DNA from: Comamonadaceae bacterium
GTDB lineage: Bacteria > Pseudomonadota > Gammaproteobacteria > Burkholderiales > Burkholderiaceae_C
Direction of reading: 5' to 3'
Assembly (NCBI GenBank): GCA_024642025.1
Contig: JAHEBY010000135.1
Span: forward strand, 1-7,313
DNA: 7,313 bases
This document shows, piece by piece, positions 1 through 4,897 of the stretch. Below the pieces are notes generated by a model. That model searched no databases, had not been told where the DNA came from, and saw nothing but the letters and a program-made list of their open reading frames with translations. The translations under genes were made by a program, and so were the position numbers. Numbering within the stretch: the stretch's first letter is position 1; each line of letters begins with the position of its first letter.

Positions 1-198
1 AAACTGACGGGTGGCAGCGAGGCGTGGGCGAGTAGCCGCAAGGCCTATCTGGCGCGCTTCCCAGAGGCTGAGCCGATGACGCAGCTAGCGGACTTTATCT
101 TCGTGGCGGTGACCATTTCACAGGGCCGCCATGTGGCCGGATTTGGTGCTGCACGGACTGTAGATGTGGCCGAAATCAGGCAGGTTTTTGGCCCTTAG
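1..198 (+). CDS. C-terminal end of a pyridoxamine 5'-phosphate oxidase-like / HugZ-family FMN- or haem-binding protein (partial)
   Basis: Frame 1 is open from the left edge and gives 65 residues before a TAG stop; the start lies outside the window. The segment contains a run like ARFPEAEPM, then a hydrophobic strand (ADFIFVAVTI), then RHVAGFGAAR. This order, 'RFP..EPM – strand – VAGFG.A', is what I recall from the C-terminal part of the split-barrel pyridoxamine 5'-phosphate oxidase-related family, which includes the haem-utilisation protein HugZ. Those proteins bind FMN or haem and are cytoplasmic. The catalytic part is not visible, so the exact activity cannot be stated. The gene ends 25 bp before the stop of the convergent FKBP gene, and I see no clear terminator in that gap. 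The reading frame is sound; the family call is moderate. Confidence 0.6.
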   Translation, partial: KLTGGSEAWASSRKAYLARFPEAEPMTQLADFIFVAVTISQGRHVAGFGAARTVDVAEIRQVFGP

Positions 199-223
199 CC
201 CCTGTCGAATAAGCGCAGATAGC

Positions 224-640
224 TCACTTTTCAATAGCAATCAGTTCCACTTCAAATGTCAGCGTGGCATTGGGCGGCACCACACCGCCCGCGCCGCGCT
301 CGCCATAGGCGGTGGCCGGCGGGCAGGTGAGGGTGGCTTTGCCACCGACCTTGATCTTTTGCATACCTTCGGTCCAGCAGGGCACCACGCGGTTCAGCGG
401 GAAGGTGGCGGGTGCGCCGCGTTTATAGGAGCTGTCAAATTCCTTGCCGTCGGCCAGCGTGCCGCGGTAGTGCACCTTGACGGCGTCTGTTGCCTTGGGG
501 TTGGCGCCGGTGCCCACGGTGGTGTGCAAAACTTTTACGCCGGAAGGCAGTGTTTCAGTTTCGGCTGCGTGAGCGTAGGTTGTCAGGCTGGCGGCTGTAG
601 CCATGGCCAGAGTGGCGAAGAGAGCGGTGGGTTTTTTCAT
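224..640 (-). CDS. Periplasmic FKBP-type peptidyl-prolyl cis-trans isomerase
   Basis: A 138-residue protein. It has an export signal (KK, then a hydrophobic Ala/Leu/Thr-rich stretch, likely cut near AHA-A at about residue 25), followed by one FKBP domain of normal size. The domain should catalyse cis-trans isomerisation of Xaa-Pro bonds, here during folding of envelope proteins. Visible FKBP hallmarks are VHYRGTL (Tyr58), the EFDSS loop (Phe68, Asp69), Arg74, Phe80, VVPCWTEG (Trp89), AYGERG (Tyr112) and the closing strand TLTFEVEL. It carries two cysteines, Cys88 before the active-site Trp and Cys106 in the TCPP turn, which could pair in the oxidising periplasm. The gene starts 26 bp after the glutathione S-transferase stop on the same strand, so the two are probably co-transcribed. 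No strong Shine-Dalgarno sequence is visible before its ATG. Confidence 0.93.
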   Translation of the reverse strand: MKKPTALFATLAMATAASLTTYAHAAETETLPSGVKVLHTTVGTGANPKATDAVKVHYRGTLADGKEFDSSYKRGAPATFPLNRVVPCWTEGMQKIKVGGKATLTCPPATAYGERGAGGVVPPNATLTFEVELIAIEK

Positions 641-666
641 AATTGCAGTTTACTGGCAGCAAGCCG

Positions 667-1305
667 TCAGACGCTTTGCGCATCTGTTTTTTGTGTAACT
701 GTCTTCTCCATCACGGCGTGGAACAAACTCGAGTCCAGCCAGTGCTGCAGCCACCCCTGCACAGCCCCTATCGCTTGCGCATCAAACCAGGTCTTGTCGA
801 CGCCGGCAAACTGCCTCACGAACGGAAACAGCGCCACATCCGCCATCGAAACTCTGTCGCCCACGAGCCATGTCGATTGCTGCAACTGGTTATTCAGCGG
901 CTGCACGAAGGCCACCATCGCAGCACGGCGATGTGCCTCGGGCGTTTGTTCGGGATGGCGGCCCGAATATTTATAGCGGTCCAGCAGGGGCTTGAAGGTG
1001 ATGTCGTTCAGCGTGGTCCAGTGACGGGTTGCCTCGGCGTCGCAATCGAGCCAGCCATCGGGGTCGTTCTGCGCAAGCGCCCAGCGCATGACGTCCAGGC
1101 TTTCTTCTATCACGTCGCCCCGCGCGGTAACCAGCACCGGCACAGTGGCCTTGGGCGATGCCGCCAGCAGCTCGGCCGGTTTGTCGCGTAGTGCGACCTC
1201 ATGAATGCGAACCGGCACACACGCCTGCGCGAGGGCCATACGCGCGCGGATGGCGTAGGGGCAGCGCCGAAAGGAAAACAACAACGATTGAGGAGGCGAG
1301 TCCAT
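667..1305 (-). CDS. Glutathione S-transferase family protein
   Basis: A 212-residue cytoplasmic protein with the two-domain GST layout. The N-terminal thioredoxin fold (about residues 6-78) carries a glutaredoxin-like CPYA motif at Cys15-Ala18, the cis-proline loop ATVPVL (Pro56) and the glutathione-binding Glu68-Ser69 pair. The all-helical C-terminal domain (about 90-205) contains the N-capping box VSMADVALFPFV (about 152-163), a standard GST folding motif. A cysteine in place of the usual Ser/Tyr suggests thiol-transfer, deglutathionylation or dehydroascorbate-type chemistry rather than classical conjugation; that is inferred from families with CPxx motifs. The substrate is unknown. It is the first gene of a likely two-gene unit with the FKBP isomerase. 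The ATG at 1305 is preferred because the conserved fold begins within 8 residues; the upstream ribosome site is weak. The 195 bp upstream separate it from the divergent DUF4148-like gene. Confidence 0.9.
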   Translation of the reverse strand: MDSPPQSLLFSFRRCPYAIRARMALAQACVPVRIHEVALRDKPAELLAASPKATVPVLVTARGDVIEESLDVMRWALAQNDPDGWLDCDAEATRHWTTLNDITFKPLLDRYKYSGRHPEQTPEAHRRAAMVAFVQPLNNQLQQSTWLVGDRVSMADVALFPFVRQFAGVDKTWFDAQAIGAVQGWLQHWLDSSLFHAVMEKTVTQKTDAQSV

Positions 1306-1500
1306 TCAGGTCGAGAGTGGCTTGACAGATGAAGTTGGGCGGTAGCGAACGGATCCCGGTCGATGTGTCACATGAAATACCCACAGCGCAAAAGCGGTCT
1401 TACGCCATGCGCGTCACGTTTGAGGATCGGGATGCGACTAAGGCTCTGACAGCATTGCACAACGCAGTGTTGCACATTAACCCAACTGAAGGAACCCATC
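1306..1500. promoter_or_regulatory. Divergent intergenic region between the GST and DUF4148-like genes
   Basis: This 195-bp gap must hold promoters for both flanking genes, which point away from each other. I found no convincing sigma-70 promoter pair. The clearest structure is a 7-bp direct repeat, TTGCACA, at 1455-1461 and 1470-1476. The copies are 15 bp apart start to start, just upstream of the plus-strand gene's ribosome site (GAAGGA at about 1488-1493). A TTGACA hexamer at 1322-1327 has no matching -10 box at normal spacing. A GCGAAC…TGTC pair (1345-1350 and 1366-1369) faintly resembles an ECF promoter, but its spacing is short. Confidence 0.4.
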
Positions 1501-1812
1501 ATGAAAACCACTGCCATCGCTTCCGCAATCATTCTCGCTTCTGCCTTTGCTGCTTCTGCAAGCTTTGCCGAAGTCACGCAATACGGAGAGCGTGCCACAG
1601 GCATCAGCGCTCCCGTTGCGCAAAGCACATTGAGCCGTGCTGACGTAATGGCTGCATACAACCAGGCCAAAGCCGACGGAACCTTGATGCTGATCAGCAA
1701 TCATGGCAATCAGCCTTTTGCGCAAAAGGGTGCCCAGGTTTCTGGCCTGACACGTGCAGAAGTGATGGCGCAAATTGAAGGTGACGCCCCAGCAACTCGC
1801 CTGCACTTCTGA
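1501..1812 (+). CDS. Small exported DUF4148-like protein
   Basis: A 103-residue protein with a clear Sec signal peptide (MKTT, then an Ala/Ile/Leu-rich core, likely cut after SFA at residue 23), so it should be periplasmic. The mature part contains LSRADVMAAYNQAKADGTL (about 44-62) and a second, shorter match, LTRAEVMAQIEG (83-94). The 'L(S/T)RA(D/E)VMA' element therefore occurs twice, 39 residues apart. This pattern matches small Burkholderiales proteins of the DUF4148 type, whose function is not known. There are no cysteines and no transmembrane segment beyond the signal. A good ribosome site (GAAGGA, about 7 bases before ATG) supports the start. It lies 122 bp upstream of the ECF sigma gene on the same strand. 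Envelope proteins next to ECF genes are often targets of the sigma factor, but nothing in the sequence proves that here. Confidence 0.82.
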   Translation: MKTTAIASAIILASAFAASASFAEVTQYGERATGISAPVAQSTLSRADVMAAYNQAKADGTLMLISNHGNQPFAQKGAQVSGLTRAEVMAQIEGDAPATRLHF

Positions 1813-1861
1813 ACGAAATCACACGGCGCTAACAAGTTCGTCACAAATGAACGTATGGGGC

Positions 1862-1883
1862 GAGGCGGCCGTAATGCCGCCTC
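1862..1883 (+). terminator. Candidate stem-loop after the DUF4148-like gene
   Basis: A perfect 8-bp G+C-rich inverted repeat, GAGGCGGC and GCCGCCTC, with a 6-base loop CGTAAT. It starts 50 bases after the DUF4148-like stop codon. No run of T follows, so it is not a textbook intrinsic terminator. It could instead stall transcription, protect the 3' end of the upstream mRNA, or act as an attenuator ahead of the sigma gene. Confidence 0.5.
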
Positions 1884-1885
1884 CC

Positions 1886-1921
1886 GTCTGCAGACTTACT
1901 GGCATACGGTGTATTTCACCG
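1886..1921 (+). promoter_or_regulatory. Two further dyads in the leader of the ECF sigma gene
   Basis: Right after the stem-loop at 1862-1883 come a perfect 10-bp palindrome, GTCTGCAGAC (1886-1895), and a 5-bp hairpin, CGGTG-TATTT-CACCG (1907-1921). The latter ends 4 bases before the AAGGA ribosome site at 1926-1930 and 13 bases before the sigma ATG. The hairpin is close enough to affect translation initiation, and the 10-bp palindrome could be a protein site. No clear -35/-10 pair was found, so the sigma promoter may be unconventional or the gene may be read from upstream. Confidence 0.35.
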
Positions 1922-1934
1922 ATGCAAGGAATCT

Positions 1935-2609
1935 ATGACGCAGCTAACAACCGACGTGGTCGATACGGAACAGTCTCTTGCCGAGCCAGCACACCCGCTG
2001 GCGCATGCACAAGCGGTAAACCTTGAAGAGCAGTTGCCGGCATTGCGCCAACGCCTGCTGAAGCAAGCCCGTTTGGCCGTTTACGACGTGTCGTTGGCCG
2101 AAGACCTCGTGCAAGACACCTTGTTGGCGGTATTTGAAAAGACTGAAGAACACCGCGGGCAGGCTTCGCTGACAACGTGGGCCACCGCAATACTCAAGAA
2201 CAAGGTGGCGGACTGGTATCGTTCTCCCAACCGCAAGCGCTATGTTCAGGTGGTCGATGAAGAAGATGATGCACAGCTTGATGAATCAGTGGCCGCACAG
2301 TTTGGTGAAAGTGGCGCACACGCGAGGCCAATTCCCGCATGGCAACAGCCCGAAAACCGTACGGAGCAGCGCCAGATGATGAAAGCCATGGAAGGATGCA
2401 TGGAATGCCTGCCCAAGCAGACCGGACGCGTATTCATGATGCGCGAGTGGCTGGGCTTTGAGACCACCGAGATCTGCGCACGGCTGCAGATCACCGCAGA
2501 CAACTGCCGCACCATCCTGCACCGGGCCCGCATGGGCATGCGCGAGTGCATGCAGCGCAAATGGCTTCGTGACGACCAGCCACTTCAGATAAGCAAGATA
2601 AACGCATGA
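1935..2609 (+). CDS. ECF-type RNA polymerase sigma factor
   Basis: A 224-residue alternative sigma factor (sigma-70 family with regions 2 and 4 only). Region 2 spans about residues 37-101: AEDLVQDTLLAVFEK (55-69) is the core-polymerase-binding segment and LTTWATAILKNKVADWYR (79-96) is the melting and -10 recognition segment. An acidic linker (about 107-118, EDDA…LDES) precedes region 4 (about 147-206), where ETTEICARLQITADNCRTILHRARM forms the helix-turn-helix for the -35 element. It resembles the betaproteobacterial sigma group labelled TIGR02943 in my memory; no search was run. All five cysteines (155, 158, 181, 191, 205) lie in the region 4 half, including a CxxC at 155-158. AAGGA 4 bases before ATG supports the start. 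The gene overlaps the anti-sigma gene by ATGA, so the two are translationally coupled. Confidence 0.92.
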   Translation: MTQLTTDVVDTEQSLAEPAHPLAHAQAVNLEEQLPALRQRLLKQARLAVYDVSLAEDLVQDTLLAVFEKTEEHRGQASLTTWATAILKNKVADWYRSPNRKRYVQVVDEEDDAQLDESVAAQFGESGAHARPIPAWQQPENRTEQRQMMKAMEGCMECLPKQTGRVFMMREWLGFETTEICARLQITADNCRTILHRARMGMRECMQRKWLRDDQPLQISKINA

Positions 2610-2806
2610 ATGAAATACTTTACTCTTGCCGCAAAGCCGCTGAGCTGATCACCCGTTCTCAGGACGAGCGTCTGGGTTTGCTTGACCGGGTGCGTTTAAA
2701 AGTGCACCTGTCCATGTGCGGCAATTGCGCGAATGTTGACAGGCAAATATCACAGATGTCAAAAATGATGCGTGAACCCGAGCCGGCCGAGGCGCCGACC
2801 GATTGA
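2606..2806 (+). CDS. Small zinc-type (ZAS / zf-HC2-like) anti-sigma factor
   Basis: A 66-residue soluble protein encoded directly after the sigma factor, with a 4-bp ATGA overlap. It has the anti-sigma zinc signature HxxxCxxC (His34, Cys38, Cys41), with Cys8 in an N-terminal helix (SCRKAAELITRSQDERLG) available as a fourth ligand. This matches the ZAS domain that wraps and inhibits ECF sigma factors such as those controlled by RsrA and ChrR. It is little more than that domain: there is no transmembrane segment and no C-terminal sensor. Small anti-sigma factors of this kind are known, for example MseR of the meningococcus, which pairs with a sigma controlling methionine sulfoxide reductase. 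By family knowledge, oxidation of the cysteines or zinc loss could free the sigma; that is inference here. The gene ends 11 bp from the convergent glutathione peroxidase stop, with no visible terminator. Confidence 0.87.
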   Translation: MNEILYSCRKAAELITRSQDERLGLLDRVRLKVHLSMCGNCANVDRQISQMSKMMREPEPAEAPTD

Positions 2807-2817
2807 CGCCATCGCTG

Positions 2818-3402
2818 CTAGCGGGCGCTCAGCAACTTTTCAATTGCTGCCACCAGGACCGGCCCCTGCGGCTCGACTTCGCTGGGGTAGCTGGCCACCA
2901 CTTTGCCGCTGCGATCAATCAGGTATTTGTGGAAGTTCCATTGTGGCTCTTTGCCAGTGGCTTGCGCCAGTTGAGCATACAAAGGATTTTTGTCCTTACC
3001 GCGAACCACGCTCTTGGAGAACATGGGGAACTTCACGCCATAAGTGTTAAAGCAAAAATCGGCAATTTGCTTGGCGTTGCCAGGCTCCTGCTGGCCGAAG
3101 TCGTTCGACGGAAAACCCAGCACCACCAGTCCTTTGGCCTTCTCTTTGGCATACAGCGCTTCCAGGCCTTCATACTGGCCGGTGAAGCCGCAGTAGCTGG
3201 CGGTGTTCACCACCAGCACCACTTTTCCGGCGTATTGGCAAAGGTCCTGCGGCGCTTCATCCTGTAGCCGAGCGAATTTGTGTGCAAGCACAGACGGGCA
3301 GGCAGATGGTGCCTTTGCTGCAGTGCCATTCGCCGGTGTCTGAGCTGCAGCGCCCACACTCACCAGAGCGCCCAGCAATAAAAATGTGCAGGCCAGTTTC
3401 AT
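2818..3402 (-). CDS. Secreted glutathione peroxidase-family protein
   Basis: A 194-residue protein. It has a Sec signal (hydrophobic core LLLGALVSVGAAA, cut near residue 20) and a low-complexity linker to about residue 35, then one glutathione-peroxidase domain. Peroxidatic Cys71 sits in NTASYCGFTGQY. The tetrad is completed by Gln105 (FGQQEPG) and Trp155-Asn156 (WNFHKYLI). Cys117 in ADFCFNTYG fits the resolving cysteine of the two-cysteine, thioredoxin-dependent members, so the physiological reductant may not be glutathione. It should reduce hydrogen peroxide or lipid hydroperoxides, and the signal places it in the periplasm, unlike the many cytoplasmic relatives. Its ATG lies 7 bp after the LysR stop, with AAGG in the last LysR codons as a ribosome site, so it is very likely co-expressed with the regulator. 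Confidence 0.92.
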   Translation of the reverse strand: MKLACTFLLLGALVSVGAAAQTPANGTAAKAPSACPSVLAHKFARLQDEAPQDLCQYAGKVVLVVNTASYCGFTGQYEGLEALYAKEKAKGLVVLGFPSNDFGQQEPGNAKQIADFCFNTYGVKFPMFSKSVVRGKDKNPLYAQLAQATGKEPQWNFHKYLIDRSGKVVASYPSEVEPQGPVLVAAIEKLLSAR

Positions 3403-3409
3403 ACGTTCA

Positions 3410-4345
3410 TTACCTTGTTCCGACGCCTTCCACGATCGCGGGCACGACTTTGCGAAGGTGCTGCAAGAATTCTATCGATTGGTCGGAAAAGATGCTTGTG
3501 CGTGACCACATGGCCTCAAAGCCGATGGTGATCGCTGCGCCCGCCTTGTCAACGATCGGATAAGCGGGGCGCCCGTTGTCTGCAACTTTCGACTTGGGCA
3601 GGATCGCGGCGCCTACACCCAGTGCAGCCCAGTCCTGCAACACCTGATAGCTCATGGCTTCGCCAGAATAGGCGTGCAGTTTGCGGCGCTGGCTGCGAAA
3701 CAGCGCGCGCGTGGTGCTGGACAGGCCGCACGAGTCGGGGACCATGACGTAGGTCTCATCTGAAATATCCCTGATCTGCACCCCGGCCGAGTTGGTCGAC
3801 TTTACCGAACTGGCCGACTTTGGCCACACGCCGCCGCGCGGAACAAAAAGCAGCGGCTCCTCGTACAACAACGTCGCCATGAACGGCCCTTTACGGGCGT
3901 TGACGACGCCAAAGGCAAAGTCAAGCAAGCCGCCATCCAGCATGCGGTAAAGGTCTGCCATATTCATCTCACGCAATACCACCTCCACGCTCGGGTTGCT
4001 CAGGCGAAACGGCTCAATCATGAGGCCGAGCAGACTCGTATTGATCAGTGGCGATGTGCCTATGCGGATGAGTCGAGTCTGCGGGTTCAGAAATGCCTGG
4101 GTTTGCTGCACCAGCGCGGCCTGCGCGCGCAGCACTTCCCCTAGATACGGCAGGATGTGTTCGCCAAATGGCGTTAGCGCCACTTGGCGGGTGGTGCGCA
4201 CGAAAAGCCGCTCACCGAGTTCGCTTTCAAGCTGTGCAATGCCGTTGGACAGGGTGGGTTGCGTGACAAAGCATTGCGCTGCAGCAGCGGTGAACGATGT
4301 GGTTGCGGCTACAGCATCAGCAAAACGGAGTTGGTTCAGGTTCAT
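3410..4345 (-). CDS. LysR-type transcriptional regulator
   Basis: A 311-residue protein of standard LysR length. The N-terminal winged helix-turn-helix (about 1-60) reads SFTAAAAQCFVTQPTLSNGI…LGERLFVRTTRQVALTPFG, followed by the linker helix (about 62-88) and the periplasmic-binding-protein-like effector domain (about 92-300). It has only two cysteines, Cys25 in the DNA-binding domain and Cys206 in VMVPDSCGLSS. Cys206 falls roughly where OxyR has its peroxide-sensing Cys199, but the second OxyR cysteine is absent. The gene heads a unit with the peroxidase and is divergent from the small exported protein at 4493, the usual arrangement for a LysR regulator and its target. The ATG at 4345 gives a full HTH domain; upstream DNA is very A+T-rich with no strong ribosome site. 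The effector is unknown. Confidence 0.92.
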   Translation of the reverse strand: MNLNQLRFADAVAATTSFTAAAAQCFVTQPTLSNGIAQLESELGERLFVRTTRQVALTPFGEHILPYLGEVLRAQAALVQQTQAFLNPQTRLIRIGTSPLINTSLLGLMIEPFRLSNPSVEVVLREMNMADLYRMLDGGLLDFAFGVVNARKGPFMATLLYEEPLLFVPRGGVWPKSASSVKSTNSAGVQIRDISDETYVMVPDSCGLSSTTRALFRSQRRKLHAYSGEAMSYQVLQDWAALGVGAAILPKSKVADNGRPAYPIVDKAGAAITIGFEAMWSRTSIFSDQSIEFLQHLRKVVPAIVEGVGTR

Positions 4346-4346
4346 G

Positions 4347-4369
4347 TTATTTATAGATATTACAAATAA
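4347..4369. promoter_or_regulatory. Candidate LysR operator, 23-bp palindrome with T-N11-A core
   Basis: Arms TTATTTATA (4347-4355) and TACAAATAA (4361-4369) flank the 5-bp centre GATAT; 8 of 9 arm positions are symmetric. The symmetric T at 4352 and A at 4364 form the T-N11-A spacing typical of LysR-family binding sites. The site starts one base upstream of the LysR ATG and overlaps its best -10 candidate, so binding would be expected to repress the LysR-peroxidase unit. The palindrome is directly visible; the role is inferred. Confidence 0.55.
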
Positions 4370-4395
4370 ATAAGATGCGAAAAAACAATTTCCAA
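4367..4395 (-). promoter_or_regulatory. Candidate sigma-70-like promoter for the LysR-peroxidase unit
   Basis: On the minus strand, TTGGAA (4395-4390) and TATTTA (4372-4367) are separated by 17 bases. The -35 box matches the consensus in four of six positions and the -10 box in three of six, so it is a weak promoter on paper. Its -10 box overlaps the right arm of the palindrome, which fits autorepression. The region is A+T-rich, so chance matches are likely. Confidence 0.3.
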
Positions 4396-4441
4396 ATGAA
4401 TTGACTGCATATTAACCTGCATGGGCTCGGATTCACCGGCT

Positions 4442-4465
4442 AGCCAGCTTTACTGAAGACTGGCT
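4442..4465 (+). promoter_or_regulatory. Hairpin in the leader of the small exported protein gene
   Basis: AGCCAGCTT (4442-4450) pairs with AAG-A-CTGGCT (4456-4465), leaving a 5-base loop TACTG and a single bulged A, for a 9-bp stem. It ends 15 bases before the AAGGA ribosome site at 4481-4485. It may stabilise the mRNA or shape expression of the downstream gene. The left arm also overlaps the 8-bp palindrome GGCTAGCC at 4438-4445, so a protein-binding role is an alternative. Confidence 0.35.
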
Positions 4466-4492
4466 CAATTCACACTCAATAAGGAAAGCACC

Positions 4493-4867
4493 ATGACTAC
4501 CCATTTGCGCAGTATTCTTGCCAAGCCCATGACCCGTCTGCTTATCGCAACCGCCTTGGCAGTGCCCACTATGGCGTTCGCCGAAAAGGCCTATCTCGAA
4601 ATCACGCTCAAAGTTGATGCGCAAGACCGCGCTGCCGCCGGTGCGATTTATACGAAGTACAAGAAGCCATTCCTGACGCGCATCGCGGGCGCAAAATCAA
4701 AAGAGTTGCTTGTTCGTGATGACGACGTGCAGGTGCTGCATGGGTTTGCGAGCCGCAAACAGGCTGAGGCCTACCTCAGCAGCGACCTGTTCACAAAAGA
4801 TGTGGTGGTGGGCCTCAAGCCTTTGCTCAAGGCTGACCCCGAAGTCAGAATTTACGAGGCCAACTGA
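4493..4867 (+). CDS. Small exported protein, possibly a dimeric alpha-beta barrel (ABM-like) fold
   Basis: A 124-residue protein with an export signal (MTRLLIATALAVPTMAFA, likely cut after Ala30) and a mature part of about 94 residues. That part reads as strand (KAYLEITLKV), helix (AAAGAIYTKYKKPFLTRI), strand (AKSKELLVRDDDVQVLHGF), helix (SRKQAEAYLSSDLFTKDVVVGLKPLL) and strand (EVRIYEAN). This beta-alpha-beta-beta-alpha-beta order, with 'GF.S…AEAYL.S' before the last helix, is typical of ABM or stress-responsive dimeric barrel domains, which are usually cytoplasmic. I cannot name a substrate, and there are no cysteines. AAGGAA 6-7 bases before ATG supports the first ATG over Met13. It is divergent from the LysR gene across 147 bp and is the likely target of that regulator. 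The bicupin gene follows 26 bp after its stop. Confidence 0.7.
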   Translation: MTTHLRSILAKPMTRLLIATALAVPTMAFAEKAYLEITLKVDAQDRAAAGAIYTKYKKPFLTRIAGAKSKELLVRDDDVQVLHGFASRKQAEAYLSSDLFTKDVVVGLKPLLKADPEVRIYEAN

Positions 4868-4897
4868 GGCAATGTTGAGTCATTGTTGAGACAATGA
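4865..4897 (+). repeat. Three tandem 11-bp repeats spanning the gap between two genes
   Basis: Three consecutive 11-base units, TGAGGCAATGT (4865-4875), TGAGTCATTGT (4876-4886) and TGAGACAATGA (4887-4897), share the pattern TGAGnCAwTGw. The first unit begins at the stop codon of the exported protein and the last contains the first possible ATG of the bicupin. Alternating CAATG/CATTG/CAATG blocks also create two overlapping inverted repeats. Confidence 0.75.

Noticed and set aside
164..976. A 270-codon plus-strand open frame across the FKBP and GST genes
   Set aside because: It is antisense to two genes with clear family motifs, its protein has low-complexity Cys/Ser/Gly-rich composition and no recognisable domain, and it begins inside the end of the partial left-hand gene.
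1345..1370. ECF-type promoter (GCGAAC … TGTC) upstream of the DUF4148-like gene
   Set aside because: The gap between boxes is about 15 bases, the -35 box is a partial match, and it would leave a leader of over 120 bases. It is too weak to call without transcript data.
4401..4429. Sigma-70 promoter starting at TTGACT (4401-4406) for the exported barrel gene
   Set aside because: The -35 hexamer is good, but the sequence at normal spacing (GGCTCG) does not resemble a -10 box; TATTAA at 4410-4415 is far too close.
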